Assembly: GCF_000620625.1 (NCBI RefSeq)
Contig: NZ_JIAW01000024.1
Span: 47,585 to 111,584 of the forward strand
Direction of reading: 5' to 3'
DNA from: Mycobacterium sp. URHB0044
GTDB taxonomy: Bacteria > Actinomycetota > Actinomycetes > Mycobacteriales > Mycobacteriaceae
Length of the DNA stretch: 64,000 nt
The notes below the pieces were generated by a model. It had not been told where the DNA came from and did not search any database. It was given only the letters and a program-made list of their open reading frames with translations. A program made the position numbers and the translations under genes. Below are positions 57,331 through 64,000 of the stretch, piece by piece. How positions within the stretch are numbered: position 1 is the first letter of the stretch; every line of letters starts with the position of its first letter.

Positions 57331-58581
57331 TCAGGGATGTGGCGTCAGCCACAGGTGGTCGGTCGAATCCGCCGGTACGCCCGGGGGGACCGCCGCACCG
57401 GACTGCAGGACGAGGTCGAACGCCTCGGCGCGGATGCGCCGATCGGTGTAGAGCAGGACGACGACGCCGGCGTTGAACGGTGCCGTGATGACCTGACCTA
57501 CCGCTGCGCCGATGGCCGTCAGGATCAACGCGACGATGACCGTCGTCGTCGAAGTCGAACTCACCAAGATGATCTGACCGCCGAAGCTGAACGGCACCGA
57601 CACCGCGCCGGCGATCATGCCTGCCACCAGCGTGGCGAGCAGGCGGATGCCGAACACGCGCCAGAAGTCCTTCTTGACCAAGGCGAACGAGCGCTTGATG
57701 GCGGGGACCACGGCGAGTCGCTCGAGCACGATGAGCGTCGGAGCGAAGCTCAGCATGGTGCCGAGATAGACCAGTGCCACGATCAGTGCCAGAACCAGTG
57801 GTGCACCGACGACGAACGCCGCCGTGACGCTGGCGCTTGCGATCACCGCGATGATCCCCGCCACGATTCCGGCGAGGAGCACCGCGCCGAGAGCTTCGAG
57901 TGCGGTGAACCCGAACAGGGCCAGCAGGCGCCCGCGAACTCGTTGCCACGCTTCACCGATCGTGATGCTTGCCCCGAATACCGCGCGCCCGACGACGACG
58001 GTGAGCAGTCCGCTCAGCACGATCGCCGAAAGCCCGGTCGTGACGGCGCCCGCGAGTCCGGACAGCGACGATCCCACTAGCGCGGCGGTCGAGATTTCGT
58101 CACCCGACTCGCTGAACATCGGCGTCAGTCCCCCGGTCGCGGACAGCGTTCCGGTTTGCAGCACGAGCGCGATGACCTGTGCGGCCACCACGATCACCGT
58201 GGTCAGGCCCAGCGTTGCCTTCGGGTTCATCCGGACGTAGGCGATGGCGCCGTTGAAGATGTCGGACAGGCTGAGCGGACGCAACGGGATGACGCCCGGC
58301 TTGAGCGCTGCCGGATAACCCGGCGGCGGATAGCCCGGCGGTGCGTAGCCCGCAGGCGGATAACCAGGGGGCGCGTAGCCCGGCGGCGCATAACCGGGAG
58401 GCGGATAACCCGGAGGTGCGTACCCCGGCGGGGGATAACCGGCCGGTGGGTAATCCTGGTAGCCGGACGGCGGATAGTGGGCCGGCGGCGGATACCCGTA
58501 ACCAGGCGGTGGGCCGTAGGACGGCGGATATCCCGGCGGCGGTGGGCCGCCAGGACCGAACCCACCGGCGTCGTTGCTCAT
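57331..58581 (-). CDS. GDPD-membrane-domain-like protein with (PPGY) repeats (Rv3689 type)
   Basis: A 416-residue membrane protein. Residues about 10-95 are a tandem PPGY/APPGYP repeat region, likely disordered and cytoplasmic. The rest has about 6 hydrophobic segments (LGLTTVIVVAAQVIALVLQT, VGRAVFGASITIGEAWQRVR, LVLALIVALVYLGTMLSFAP), similar to the membrane domain of glycerophosphodiester phosphodiesterase-like proteins. No catalytic domain is present. ATG at 58581. Pro-Gly-Tyr repeats occur in other mycobacterial membrane proteins and may mediate assembly. Confidence 0.82.
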   Translation of the reverse strand: MSNDAGGFGPGGPPPPGYPPSYGPPPGYGYPPPAHYPPSGYQDYPPAGYPPPGYAPPGYPPPGYAPPGYAPPGYPPAGYAPPGYPPPGYPAALKPGVIPLRPLSLSDIFNGAIAYVRMNPKATLGLTTVIVVAAQVIALVLQTGTLSATGGLTPMFSESGDEISTAALVGSSLSGLAGAVTTGLSAIVLSGLLTVVVGRAVFGASITIGEAWQRVRGRLLALFGFTALEALGAVLLAGIVAGIIAVIASASVTAAFVVGAPLVLALIVALVYLGTMLSFAPTLIVLERLAVVPAIKRSFALVKKDFWRVFGIRLLATLVAGMIAGAVSVPFSFGGQIILVSSTSTTTVIVALILTAIGAAVGQVITAPFNAGVVVLLYTDRRIRAEAFDLVLQSGAAVPPGVPADSTDHLWLTPHP

Positions 58582-58755
58582 GATCACCATCCTGTCGATA
58601 GCCGCGGAAATTGACAACGTGCACGCATTGCCCGCCGGTCCGAGCCATGATCTGGCGCCGACGCCGGTTCGATGCCGAGCGACACGCCCGCGTCATCGGA
58701 AGCTGGAACCGCTTGCCTGCCACGGTCACCGGGTCGTCGGCGTAGCGTCTCGGCC

Positions 58756-59220
58756 ATGGCAGAACTCAAGGACAAGCTGCGCGCCGACCTCACCACGGCG
58801 ATGAAGGCGAAGGACAAGTTGCGCACCGGGACGCTGCGCATGCTGATCGCGGCGATCCAGAGCGAGGAGGTGTCCGGCAAGGAGGCGCGTGAGTTGTCCG
58901 ACGCCGACGTCCTCAAGGTGATCGCCAGGGAGTCCAGGAAGCGGGGTGAGGCTGCGCAGATCTACATCACCAACGGTCGGGGCGAGCTTGCCGCCAACGA
59001 GCGCGCCGAGGCGAGCGTGATCGTCGAATACCTGCCCACGCCGCTCAACGACGACGAGCTGGCCAACGTGGCCAACACGGCCATCGCCCAGGTCGCCGAG
59101 GAGATCGGCCATCGACCAGGCATGAAGCAGATGGGTCAGGTGATGAAGGCCGCCACCGCCATCGCCGACGGCAAAGCCGATGGTGCGCGGCTCTCCGCGG
59201 CGGTCAAGGATCGGCTCTAG
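58756..59220 (+). CDS. YqeY/GatB-tail-like protein (Rv3688c type)
   Basis: A 154-residue protein matching the YqeY family: MAELKDKLRADLTTAMKAKD, LRTGTLRMLIAAIQSEEVSG, IARESRKRGEAAQIYITNGR and GHRPGMKQMGQVMKAATAIA. It resembles the C-terminal domain of GatB, which binds tRNA in the amidotransferase complex, but free-standing YqeY proteins have no established role. The ATG at 58756 is 174 bases from the divergent membrane-protein gene. Confidence 0.88.
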   Translation: MAELKDKLRADLTTAMKAKDKLRTGTLRMLIAAIQSEEVSGKEARELSDADVLKVIARESRKRGEAAQIYITNGRGELAANERAEASVIVEYLPTPLNDDELANVANTAIAQVAEEIGHRPGMKQMGQVMKAATAIADGKADGARLSAAVKDRL

Positions 59221-59271
59221 CCGCTTTTCGACGGCCGGTTTTCGACGTCACCGCGCGGGTACCCGTCGGGC

Positions 59272-60264
59272 ATGACGCGATTCGGATACACCTTGATGAC
59301 CGAGCAGAGCGGCCCCAAAGAGCTTGTCGACTATGCGGTTTCGGCAGAGCGGGCGGGATTCGACTTCGAAGTCAGTAGCGATCACTACTCGCCCTGGCTG
59401 TCCTCCCAGGGGCATGCGCCAAATGCGTGGACGACGTTGGGCGCGGTCGCGCACGCCACCGAGCGGGTGGAGTTGTTCACCTACATCACCTGCCCGACGA
59501 TGCGCTATCACCCCGCGATCGTGGCGCAGCAGGCAGCGACCCTGCAGATCCTTGCCGACGGCCGGTTCACCCTCGGCGTCGGCAGCGGCGAGAACCTCAA
59601 CGAGCACGTCGTCGGCAAGGGCTGGCCGACCGTCGCGCGCCGCCAGGAGATGCTGCGGGAAGCCATCCAGATCATCAGGGAACTCTTCACCGGCGAGTTG
59701 GTGGACTGGAAGGGCGAACACTTCCAGGTCGACTCCGCCCGGCTGTGGGACGTTCCCGAGGTGCCCGTCGCGATCGCCGCCGCGGTATCGGGCGAGCGCT
59801 CCGTCGAGACGTTCGCCCCGCTGGCCGACCACCTCATCGCCGTCGAACCCAACAAGGATCTCGTCGACGCGTGGCACGCGGCGCGCAAGGCCACCGGGTT
59901 GCCGGGGGGTGTCCGCGTCATCGGCCAGATCCCGATCTGCTGGGATCCCGACCGAGACGCCGCCGTCACCCGCGCCCATGACCAGTTCCGCTGGTTCGCA
60001 GGCGGCTGGGCAGTGAACGCCGACCTACCCACCACGGCGGGCTTCGCCGGCGCCACCCAGTTCGTCAGGCCGGAGGACACGGCGTCGTCGATTCCGTGCG
60101 GGCCGGACCTCGACGCCATCGTCGACGCGGTCAGTAAGTACTGGGAAGCCGGCTTCACCGACATCGCCCTGGTTCAAATCGGTGACGACGGCCAGGACAC
60201 GTTCCTCAAGGAGGCGGCCGAACCGTTGCTGCAAAAGCTTCGCGCCGCCGCGGGGTCGTCCTGA
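59272..60264 (+). CDS. F420-type LLM-class oxidoreductase
   Basis: A 330-residue luciferase-like oxidoreductase. TRFGYTLMTEQSGPKELVDY, EVSSDHYSPWLSSQGHAPNA, CPTMRYHPAIVAQQAATLQI and LGVGSGENLNEHVVGKGWPT match the F420-dependent glucose-6-phosphate dehydrogenase-like family (TIGR03557 type). It probably uses coenzyme F420 rather than FMN; the substrate is unknown. ATG at 59272. Confidence 0.88.
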   Translation: MTRFGYTLMTEQSGPKELVDYAVSAERAGFDFEVSSDHYSPWLSSQGHAPNAWTTLGAVAHATERVELFTYITCPTMRYHPAIVAQQAATLQILADGRFTLGVGSGENLNEHVVGKGWPTVARRQEMLREAIQIIRELFTGELVDWKGEHFQVDSARLWDVPEVPVAIAAAVSGERSVETFAPLADHLIAVEPNKDLVDAWHAARKATGLPGGVRVIGQIPICWDPDRDAAVTRAHDQFRWFAGGWAVNADLPTTAGFAGATQFVRPEDTASSIPCGPDLDAIVDAVSKYWEAGFTDIALVQIGDDGQDTFLKEAAEPLLQKLRAAAGSS

Positions 60265-60342
60265 CCAGGCGCGACAACTCGATGGTTTGAACTCCGCACA
60301 TCTTGGGAAAACAACCGCGACCACTTGACCCAAGGGGTAGTC

Positions 60343-60588
60343 GTGCTCTGGAATCTGACGCTTCTCTACATCGCCTCGGCGATCGTGACCGCGGTGATCA
60401 TGCTGCTCGCCACCCGCCGCCTCGTCGATGAACGGCGCCCCGCGACGCATCGGGTCAGCCTGGCCATCGCCGGGGGCCTGGTGTGGCCGCTGCTGCTCAT
60501 CGGAGTCGTCGAGTTCAGCTCGGTGATGTTGCTGTCGATGGTGCACGGCACCGACGACGCCGAAGCAGGCATCGCCGTTCTCGCCTAG
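60343..60588 (+). CDS. small membrane protein, unknown function
   Basis: An 81-residue protein with two transmembrane segments (NLTLLYIASAIVTAVIMLLA and LAIAGGLVWPLLLIGVVEFS) separated by a basic loop. AAGGGG lies 7 bases before the GTG at 60343, which is preferred to a TTG at 60325. It resembles other short two-TM proteins of mycobacteria. Its TAG shares a CTAG palindrome with the stop of the convergent BCCT gene. Confidence 0.65.
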   Translation: MLWNLTLLYIASAIVTAVIMLLATRRLVDERRPATHRVSLAIAGGLVWPLLLIGVVEFSSVMLLSMVHGTDDAEAGIAVLA

Positions 60589-62315
60589 GCGTCCGGGCTC
60601 TTCTCGACGGAGATCACGAAATCGTCGCCGTGCTCGGTTACACCGGTGACGACGGCGGCATTCACCGCTTCGGCGGCATACCTGCGGCGCACCATCAGCG
60701 GATCATGCCGTAGGTCCTTCACCAGCGCCGCGGCGAGTCCAACCATGACGAGCACGAAGGGCAGCGCGGCCAGAATCGTGATGGTCTGCAGGCCGGTGAG
60801 CGCATCCTCACCGCCGACCAGCAGCATCACCGCGGCAACCGCCCCGGTGGCGGCGCCCCAGAAGATCACTGTTGGCCGGGACGGCTCGATCGTTCCGCGT
60901 TCCGACAGCGAGCCCATCACGATCGAGGCGGCATCCGCTCCCGACACGAAGAAGATGGCGACGAGCACGATCACCAGGACGCTCGCGACGATGGCCAGCG
61001 GGTACCGGTCGAGCAGGCCGAACAGCTGCGCCTCGATGCTGCCCTCGCCGGCCAGGTCGACGCCCGACTTCTGGACGTCGATCGCCGCCCCGCCGAACAC
61101 GCAGAACCACACCAGGGACACCAGACTCGGCACCATCAGCACGCCGGAGACGAACTGCCGAATGGTGCGGCCTCGCGAGATCCGCGCGATGAACATCCCG
61201 ACGAACGGCGTCCAGGACAGCCACCACGCCCAGTAGAAGATCGTCCACGACTGCAGCCAAGTGTTGACGTCGCCGCCTTCGGCGCCGGTCCTGGCCGACA
61301 TCATCGCGACTTCCTGGAAGTAACTGCCGAGCGTGGTCGGGATGAGATTCAGGATGAATACGGTCGGCCCGACGATGAACACGAACGCGGCGAGGGTCAA
61401 CGCCAGGACCATGTTGATGTTGGACAGCCACTGGATGCCCTTCGCCACACCGGAGACCGCCGACAGGATGAACGCGCAGGTCAGTACCGCGATGATGACG
61501 ATCAGAATGGCATTGCCGGTCTCGCTGAGGCCCGCGACGATGTGCAGGCCGCTGCGGATCTGCAGCGCGCCGAGGCCCAGGGATGCGGCGGAGCCGAACA
61601 ACGTGGCGAAGATCGCCAGCATGTCGATCAGCTTGCCCCAGGGGCCGTTGGCGTGGTCGCCGATCAGCGGCTCGAAGGCGGCGCTGATCAGCTGCATGCG
61701 CCCCTTGCGGTACACGCCGTAGGCGATGGCCAGACCGACCACGGCGTAGATCGCCCACGGGTGCAGGCTCCAATGGAAGAGCGTGGTCGCCATTGCCGTC
61801 TGCACGGCATCCGGATTGCCGGGGGCGCCGGTACCCGGGGGCGGCGTCACGAAGTGCGACAGCGGCTCGCTGACGCCGAAGAACATCAGGCCGATGCCCA
61901 TGCCCGCGCTGAACATCATCGCGATCCACGACACCGTGCGGAACTCGGGCTCCTCGTCGTCGCGACCCAGCGGGATGTTGCCGAAGCGACCCAACGCCAA
62001 CCACAGCACGAACAGGACGAACGCCGACGCCGTCAGGACGAACAACCAGCCCGTGTTGTCCATCGTCCAAGTCAACGCGGTACCCGAAACCTTCGCGAGC
62101 GAGCTCGTGCTCAGGAAGCCCCACAGCAGGAAGGCAACGGCAATGACGGCCGTGATGCCGAAGACCGCGCGGTCCAATGCTCTCCGGCGGTGTTGGGCCT
62201 CCTCGTCGATGGGCACGTCCAACACGGGGTGCGGGATGACGTCGGAGGTGGGCGACACCAACCCCGCGCTACCGGTCTGTTTGGACTCTTGGGTCTTGTC
62301 GATCTCGGATGTCAT
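60585..62315 (-). CDS. BCCT-family betaine/choline/carnitine transporter
   Basis: A 576-residue secondary transporter with 12 segments. The BCCT core is visible in RTVSWIAMMFSAGMGIGLMF, GAPGNPDAVQTAMATTLFHW and the Trp-rich segment WTIFYWAWWLSWTPFVGMF, with FVSGADAASIVMGSLSERG later. It imports glycine betaine or a related osmolyte with Na or H. A long N-terminal cytoplasmic segment may take part in osmosensing. ATG at 62315 is preferred to an upstream GTG at 62345. Confidence 0.92.
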   Translation of the reverse strand: MTSEIDKTQESKQTGSAGLVSPTSDVIPHPVLDVPIDEEAQHRRRALDRAVFGITAVIAVAFLLWGFLSTSSLAKVSGTALTWTMDNTGWLFVLTASAFVLFVLWLALGRFGNIPLGRDDEEPEFRTVSWIAMMFSAGMGIGLMFFGVSEPLSHFVTPPPGTGAPGNPDAVQTAMATTLFHWSLHPWAIYAVVGLAIAYGVYRKGRMQLISAAFEPLIGDHANGPWGKLIDMLAIFATLFGSAASLGLGALQIRSGLHIVAGLSETGNAILIVIIAVLTCAFILSAVSGVAKGIQWLSNINMVLALTLAAFVFIVGPTVFILNLIPTTLGSYFQEVAMMSARTGAEGGDVNTWLQSWTIFYWAWWLSWTPFVGMFIARISRGRTIRQFVSGVLMVPSLVSLVWFCVFGGAAIDVQKSGVDLAGEGSIEAQLFGLLDRYPLAIVASVLVIVLVAIFFVSGADAASIVMGSLSERGTIEPSRPTVIFWGAATGAVAAVMLLVGGEDALTGLQTITILAALPFVLVMVGLAAALVKDLRHDPLMVRRRYAAEAVNAAVVTGVTEHGDDFVISVEKSPDA

Positions 62316-62504
62316 CGTGTCGGCGTGTGACCGCCGCTCCTTCACCGTCTGGGAATGTCAGTCGAGCAATTCGACCGCTTCTGTGGTGCCGCGTCAAACG
62401 CTGAGGTCACGTTCGCCGCATTGGTTCGAGTGTTTAAGTATCGGTGAAATTGGCAAGAGGACCATTGAACAATCCGGACGAGATCAAGAACGGCGGTGGG
62501 CGGC

Positions 62505-63581
62505 GTGCTCCCCGAAAAGATGTCTGCCGCTTTACTTTTGGGCCACGGCGAACTCGACCAGCTGCATTTTCGGACCGATGTTCCGGTGCCCAGTCCGGGT
62601 GCCGGAGAGGTATTGATTCGGTGCCGGGCGACGAGTATCAACAACACCGACGTCAATACCCGCCTTGCCTGGTACTCGAAGTCGGTCACGGGTGCGACGA
62701 ACGCCGGTGCCCCCGCCGCGGGGGCCGACGACACCGACGGCGGTTGGACCGGCCAGCCGATCCGGTTCCCCCGCATCCAGGGCGCCGACTGCTACGGCGA
62801 GGTCGTCGCCGTCGGTCATGGCGTGGCGCCAGATCGAGTTGGGCAGCGGGTGCTGGTCCGAACCATGCTGCGGGCGCCGGTCGACTTTCGGCCGTATGAG
62901 TGCTGGACGTTCGGGTCGGAGTGCGACGGTGGCTTCGCGCAGTTCGTCGTCGCGCCCGACGCGGATGTCTATCGGGTGGACAGCGACCTGACCGATGCCG
63001 AGTTGGGTGCCATTCCCTGCGCGTACAGCACCGCGGAAGGAATGCTCGTGCGGTCGGACATTGGTTCCAACGACCGGGTCCTCGTCACCGGCGCGTCCGG
63101 CGGGGTCGGTTCGGCGGCCGTCCAGTTGGCAAAGCTGCGCGGCGCCGAGGTGATCGCGGTGGCCTCCGCCGGCAAGGCAGACGCGGTGCGCGGGCTTGGG
63201 GCCGATCGGGTCATCCCTCGCGGTGAGGATTTGGTCGAGAGCCTCGGCGTCGAAAGTCTCACCGCTGTGGTCGATTTGGTGGCGGGGGAGGAGTGGAAGT
63301 CATTGCTGCCGTTGTTGCGACGGGGAGGTCGTTACGTGACGGCAGGCGCGATCGCCGGGCCGATCGTCGAAATGGACGTCCGTTCCCTGTATCTGAAGGA
63401 CTTGACTCTGTACGGCTGCGCCTTTCAGGAGGACGTCGTCTTCGAGAACATCATCCGGTACTTGTCCGAGCGCCGGTTGAAACCGGTGATTGCGGCGACC
63501 TTTCCGCTCGAGGGCGTCGTTGCGGCGCAACGGCGGTTCCTGGAGAAGTCGGACGTTGGGAAGATCGCGCTATTGCCGTAG
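62505..63581 (+). CDS. MDR-superfamily zinc-type alcohol dehydrogenase/quinone reductase
   Basis: A 358-residue medium-chain dehydrogenase. The N-terminal domain begins LPEKMSAALLLGHGELDQLH and has VPVPSPGAGEVLIRCRATSI, FPRIQGADCYGEVVAVGHGV and VGQRVLVRTM. The cofactor domain has VLVTGASGGVGSAAVQLAKL, which suits NADP(H). The usual structural zinc Cys cluster is not obvious, and ECWTFGSECDGGFAQFV replaces it, so a quinone-reductase-like activity is possible. GTG at 62505 was chosen; GTG 62496 and ATG 62520 are alternatives. Confidence 0.85.
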   Translation: MLPEKMSAALLLGHGELDQLHFRTDVPVPSPGAGEVLIRCRATSINNTDVNTRLAWYSKSVTGATNAGAPAAGADDTDGGWTGQPIRFPRIQGADCYGEVVAVGHGVAPDRVGQRVLVRTMLRAPVDFRPYECWTFGSECDGGFAQFVVAPDADVYRVDSDLTDAELGAIPCAYSTAEGMLVRSDIGSNDRVLVTGASGGVGSAAVQLAKLRGAEVIAVASAGKADAVRGLGADRVIPRGEDLVESLGVESLTAVVDLVAGEEWKSLLPLLRRGGRYVTAGAIAGPIVEMDVRSLYLKDLTLYGCAFQEDVVFENIIRYLSERRLKPVIAATFPLEGVVAAQRRFLEKSDVGKIALLP

Positions 63582-63637
63582 TGCTGGCGGGGTTTTGGCG
63601 TCCGTTTTTTGTCGGTGGCTTCTGCTTTGATGGTGTT

Positions 63638-64000
63638 ATGTCTTCGGTGGCAGAGTCTTTCGCTCCTGAGGTGAATTCTGTCAGGCGTATCGATGTGTTG
63701 TTCGATGAGGTGTCGGAGTTGGTCGGTCAGCGCAACGCGATCGACGGTCGGCTGGTGGAGGTCGTCGCCGAGATCGACCGCGACGGGTTGTGGGGTGCTA
63801 CGGGGTGTAGTTCGGTTGCGGCGTTGGTGGCCTGGAAGACCGGGGTGTCACCGCACACGGCGCAAAAGATCGTCGCCGTCGCGCGCCGGCTCGAGGAGTT
63901 CCCTCAGTGTGCGGCGGGGATGCGGGAGGGCCGATTCTCGTTGGATCAGGTCGGGGTGATCGCCAAGCGGGCACCCGAGGGATCCGATGAGCACTTCGCA
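63638..64000 (+). CDS. DUF222/13E12-repeat HNH endonuclease-family protein, truncated at window end
   Basis: The first 121 codons are inside the window. The N-terminus reads MSSVAESFAPEVNSVRRIDV and then has VLFDEVSELVGQRNAIDGRL, EIDRDGLWGATGCSSVAALV and KIVAVARRLEEFPQCAAGMR, with GRFSLDQVGVIAKRAPEGSD. These are the hallmark motifs of the DUF222 domain found in mycobacterial REP13E12 proteins, which end in an HNH nuclease domain (not visible here). REP13E12 copies can be phage integration sites. The region upstream has low-GC promoter-like sequence. Confidence 0.9.
   Translation, partial: MSSVAESFAPEVNSVRRIDVLFDEVSELVGQRNAIDGRLVEVVAEIDRDGLWGATGCSSVAALVAWKTGVSPHTAQKIVAVARRLEEFPQCAAGMREGRFSLDQVGVIAKRAPEGSDEHFA

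Noticed and set aside
58320..58560. Regular short repeats that might suggest a CRISPR array or VNTR
   Set aside because: They are codons for PPGY repeats in the N-terminus of the membrane protein; repeat length and variable third bases fit a coding origin.
59221..59250. Repeated TTTTCGACG units after the YqeY gene
   Set aside because: Two short direct repeats only, without symmetry that would make a terminator or operator.
1..64000. Search by eye for tRNA, rRNA, CRISPR arrays, IS elements and toxin-antitoxin pairs
   Set aside because: No tRNA cloverleaf, rRNA segment, spaced direct repeats or transposase motifs were recognised; the vapBC pair recalled near glpK in M. tuberculosis is absent here.

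Overview
The window is high-GC actinobacterial DNA that looks like a fast-growing mycobacterium (Mycolicibacterium type). The evidence is the set and order of genes: leuA, ask-asd, egtABCDE (ergothioneine), glpK, a moxR/DUF58/DUF4129/DUF4350 block, an F420-type oxidoreductase and a 13E12-family (DUF222) gene at the right edge. From memory, the core order matches Mycobacterium tuberculosis Rv3710 (leuA) down to about Rv3688c, but it is interrupted here by accessory DNA. No rRNA, tRNA, CRISPR array or insertion sequence was recognised. No gene-free gap exceeds about 300 bases; the longest gaps (2897-3099, 10593-10783, 51130-51330, 62316-62504) hold hairpins, operators or promoter space.

Layout. 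1-2.9 kb: an AraC fragment divergent from a methyltransferase, a membrane protein/TetR pair with twin operators, and a MarR/glyoxalase divergent pair with twin operators. 3.1-5.1 kb: leuA on the minus strand behind a leader peptide with three adjacent Leu codons (attenuation). 5.1-12.3 kb: the most unusual stretch. A lipoprotein gene is followed by a plus-strand operon of an EndoG/NucA-type nuclease and two tandem caspase-like (metacaspase-type) proteases. It converges on a membrane-anchored CHAT-domain protease and then a phage-lysin-like amidase. I infer a regulated cell-death or defence locus; this is not proven. 12.4-20.1 kb: a nitrogen operon (XRE-cupin regulator, FAD oxidoreductase, three glutamate-synthase-like proteins, a GlnT-type ligase and the ammonium transporter AmtB) with a textbook GlnR box upstream of amtB. 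20.1-23.6 kb: a small anchored protein, a nitroreductase, ask (with an internal start for a second subunit) and asd.

23.6-28.2 kb: small secreted proteins, lipoproteins and Ohr. 28.3-33.6 kb: the complete ergothioneine operon egtABCDE, genes overlapping by 4 bases. 33.6-39.5 kb: methyltransferases, a second glutamate-cysteine-ligase-like protein, a metallo-beta-lactamase-fold protein and glpK. 39.5-51.2 kb: a second accessory block made of an aldo/keto reductase flanked by two copies of a 49-base palindromic repeat, two PadR regulators, an NCS1 permease, GntR plus carotenoid oxygenase, a ParB-like small protein, a CPA2 antiporter, an AraC/DUF1772 pair, and a TetR/MFS drug-efflux operon.

51.3-58.6 kb: the conserved membrane/AAA block RDD - SpoIIM - DUF58 - MoxR - DUF4350 - DUF4129 - GDPD-type membrane protein, mostly overlapping genes on the minus strand. 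58.7-64 kb: a YqeY-family protein, an F420-type LLM oxidoreductase, a small membrane protein, a BCCT osmolyte transporter, an MDR-type alcohol dehydrogenase and a truncated DUF222/13E12 gene.

Database comparisons were not possible; every family call rests on motifs read directly and on recalled family knowledge.
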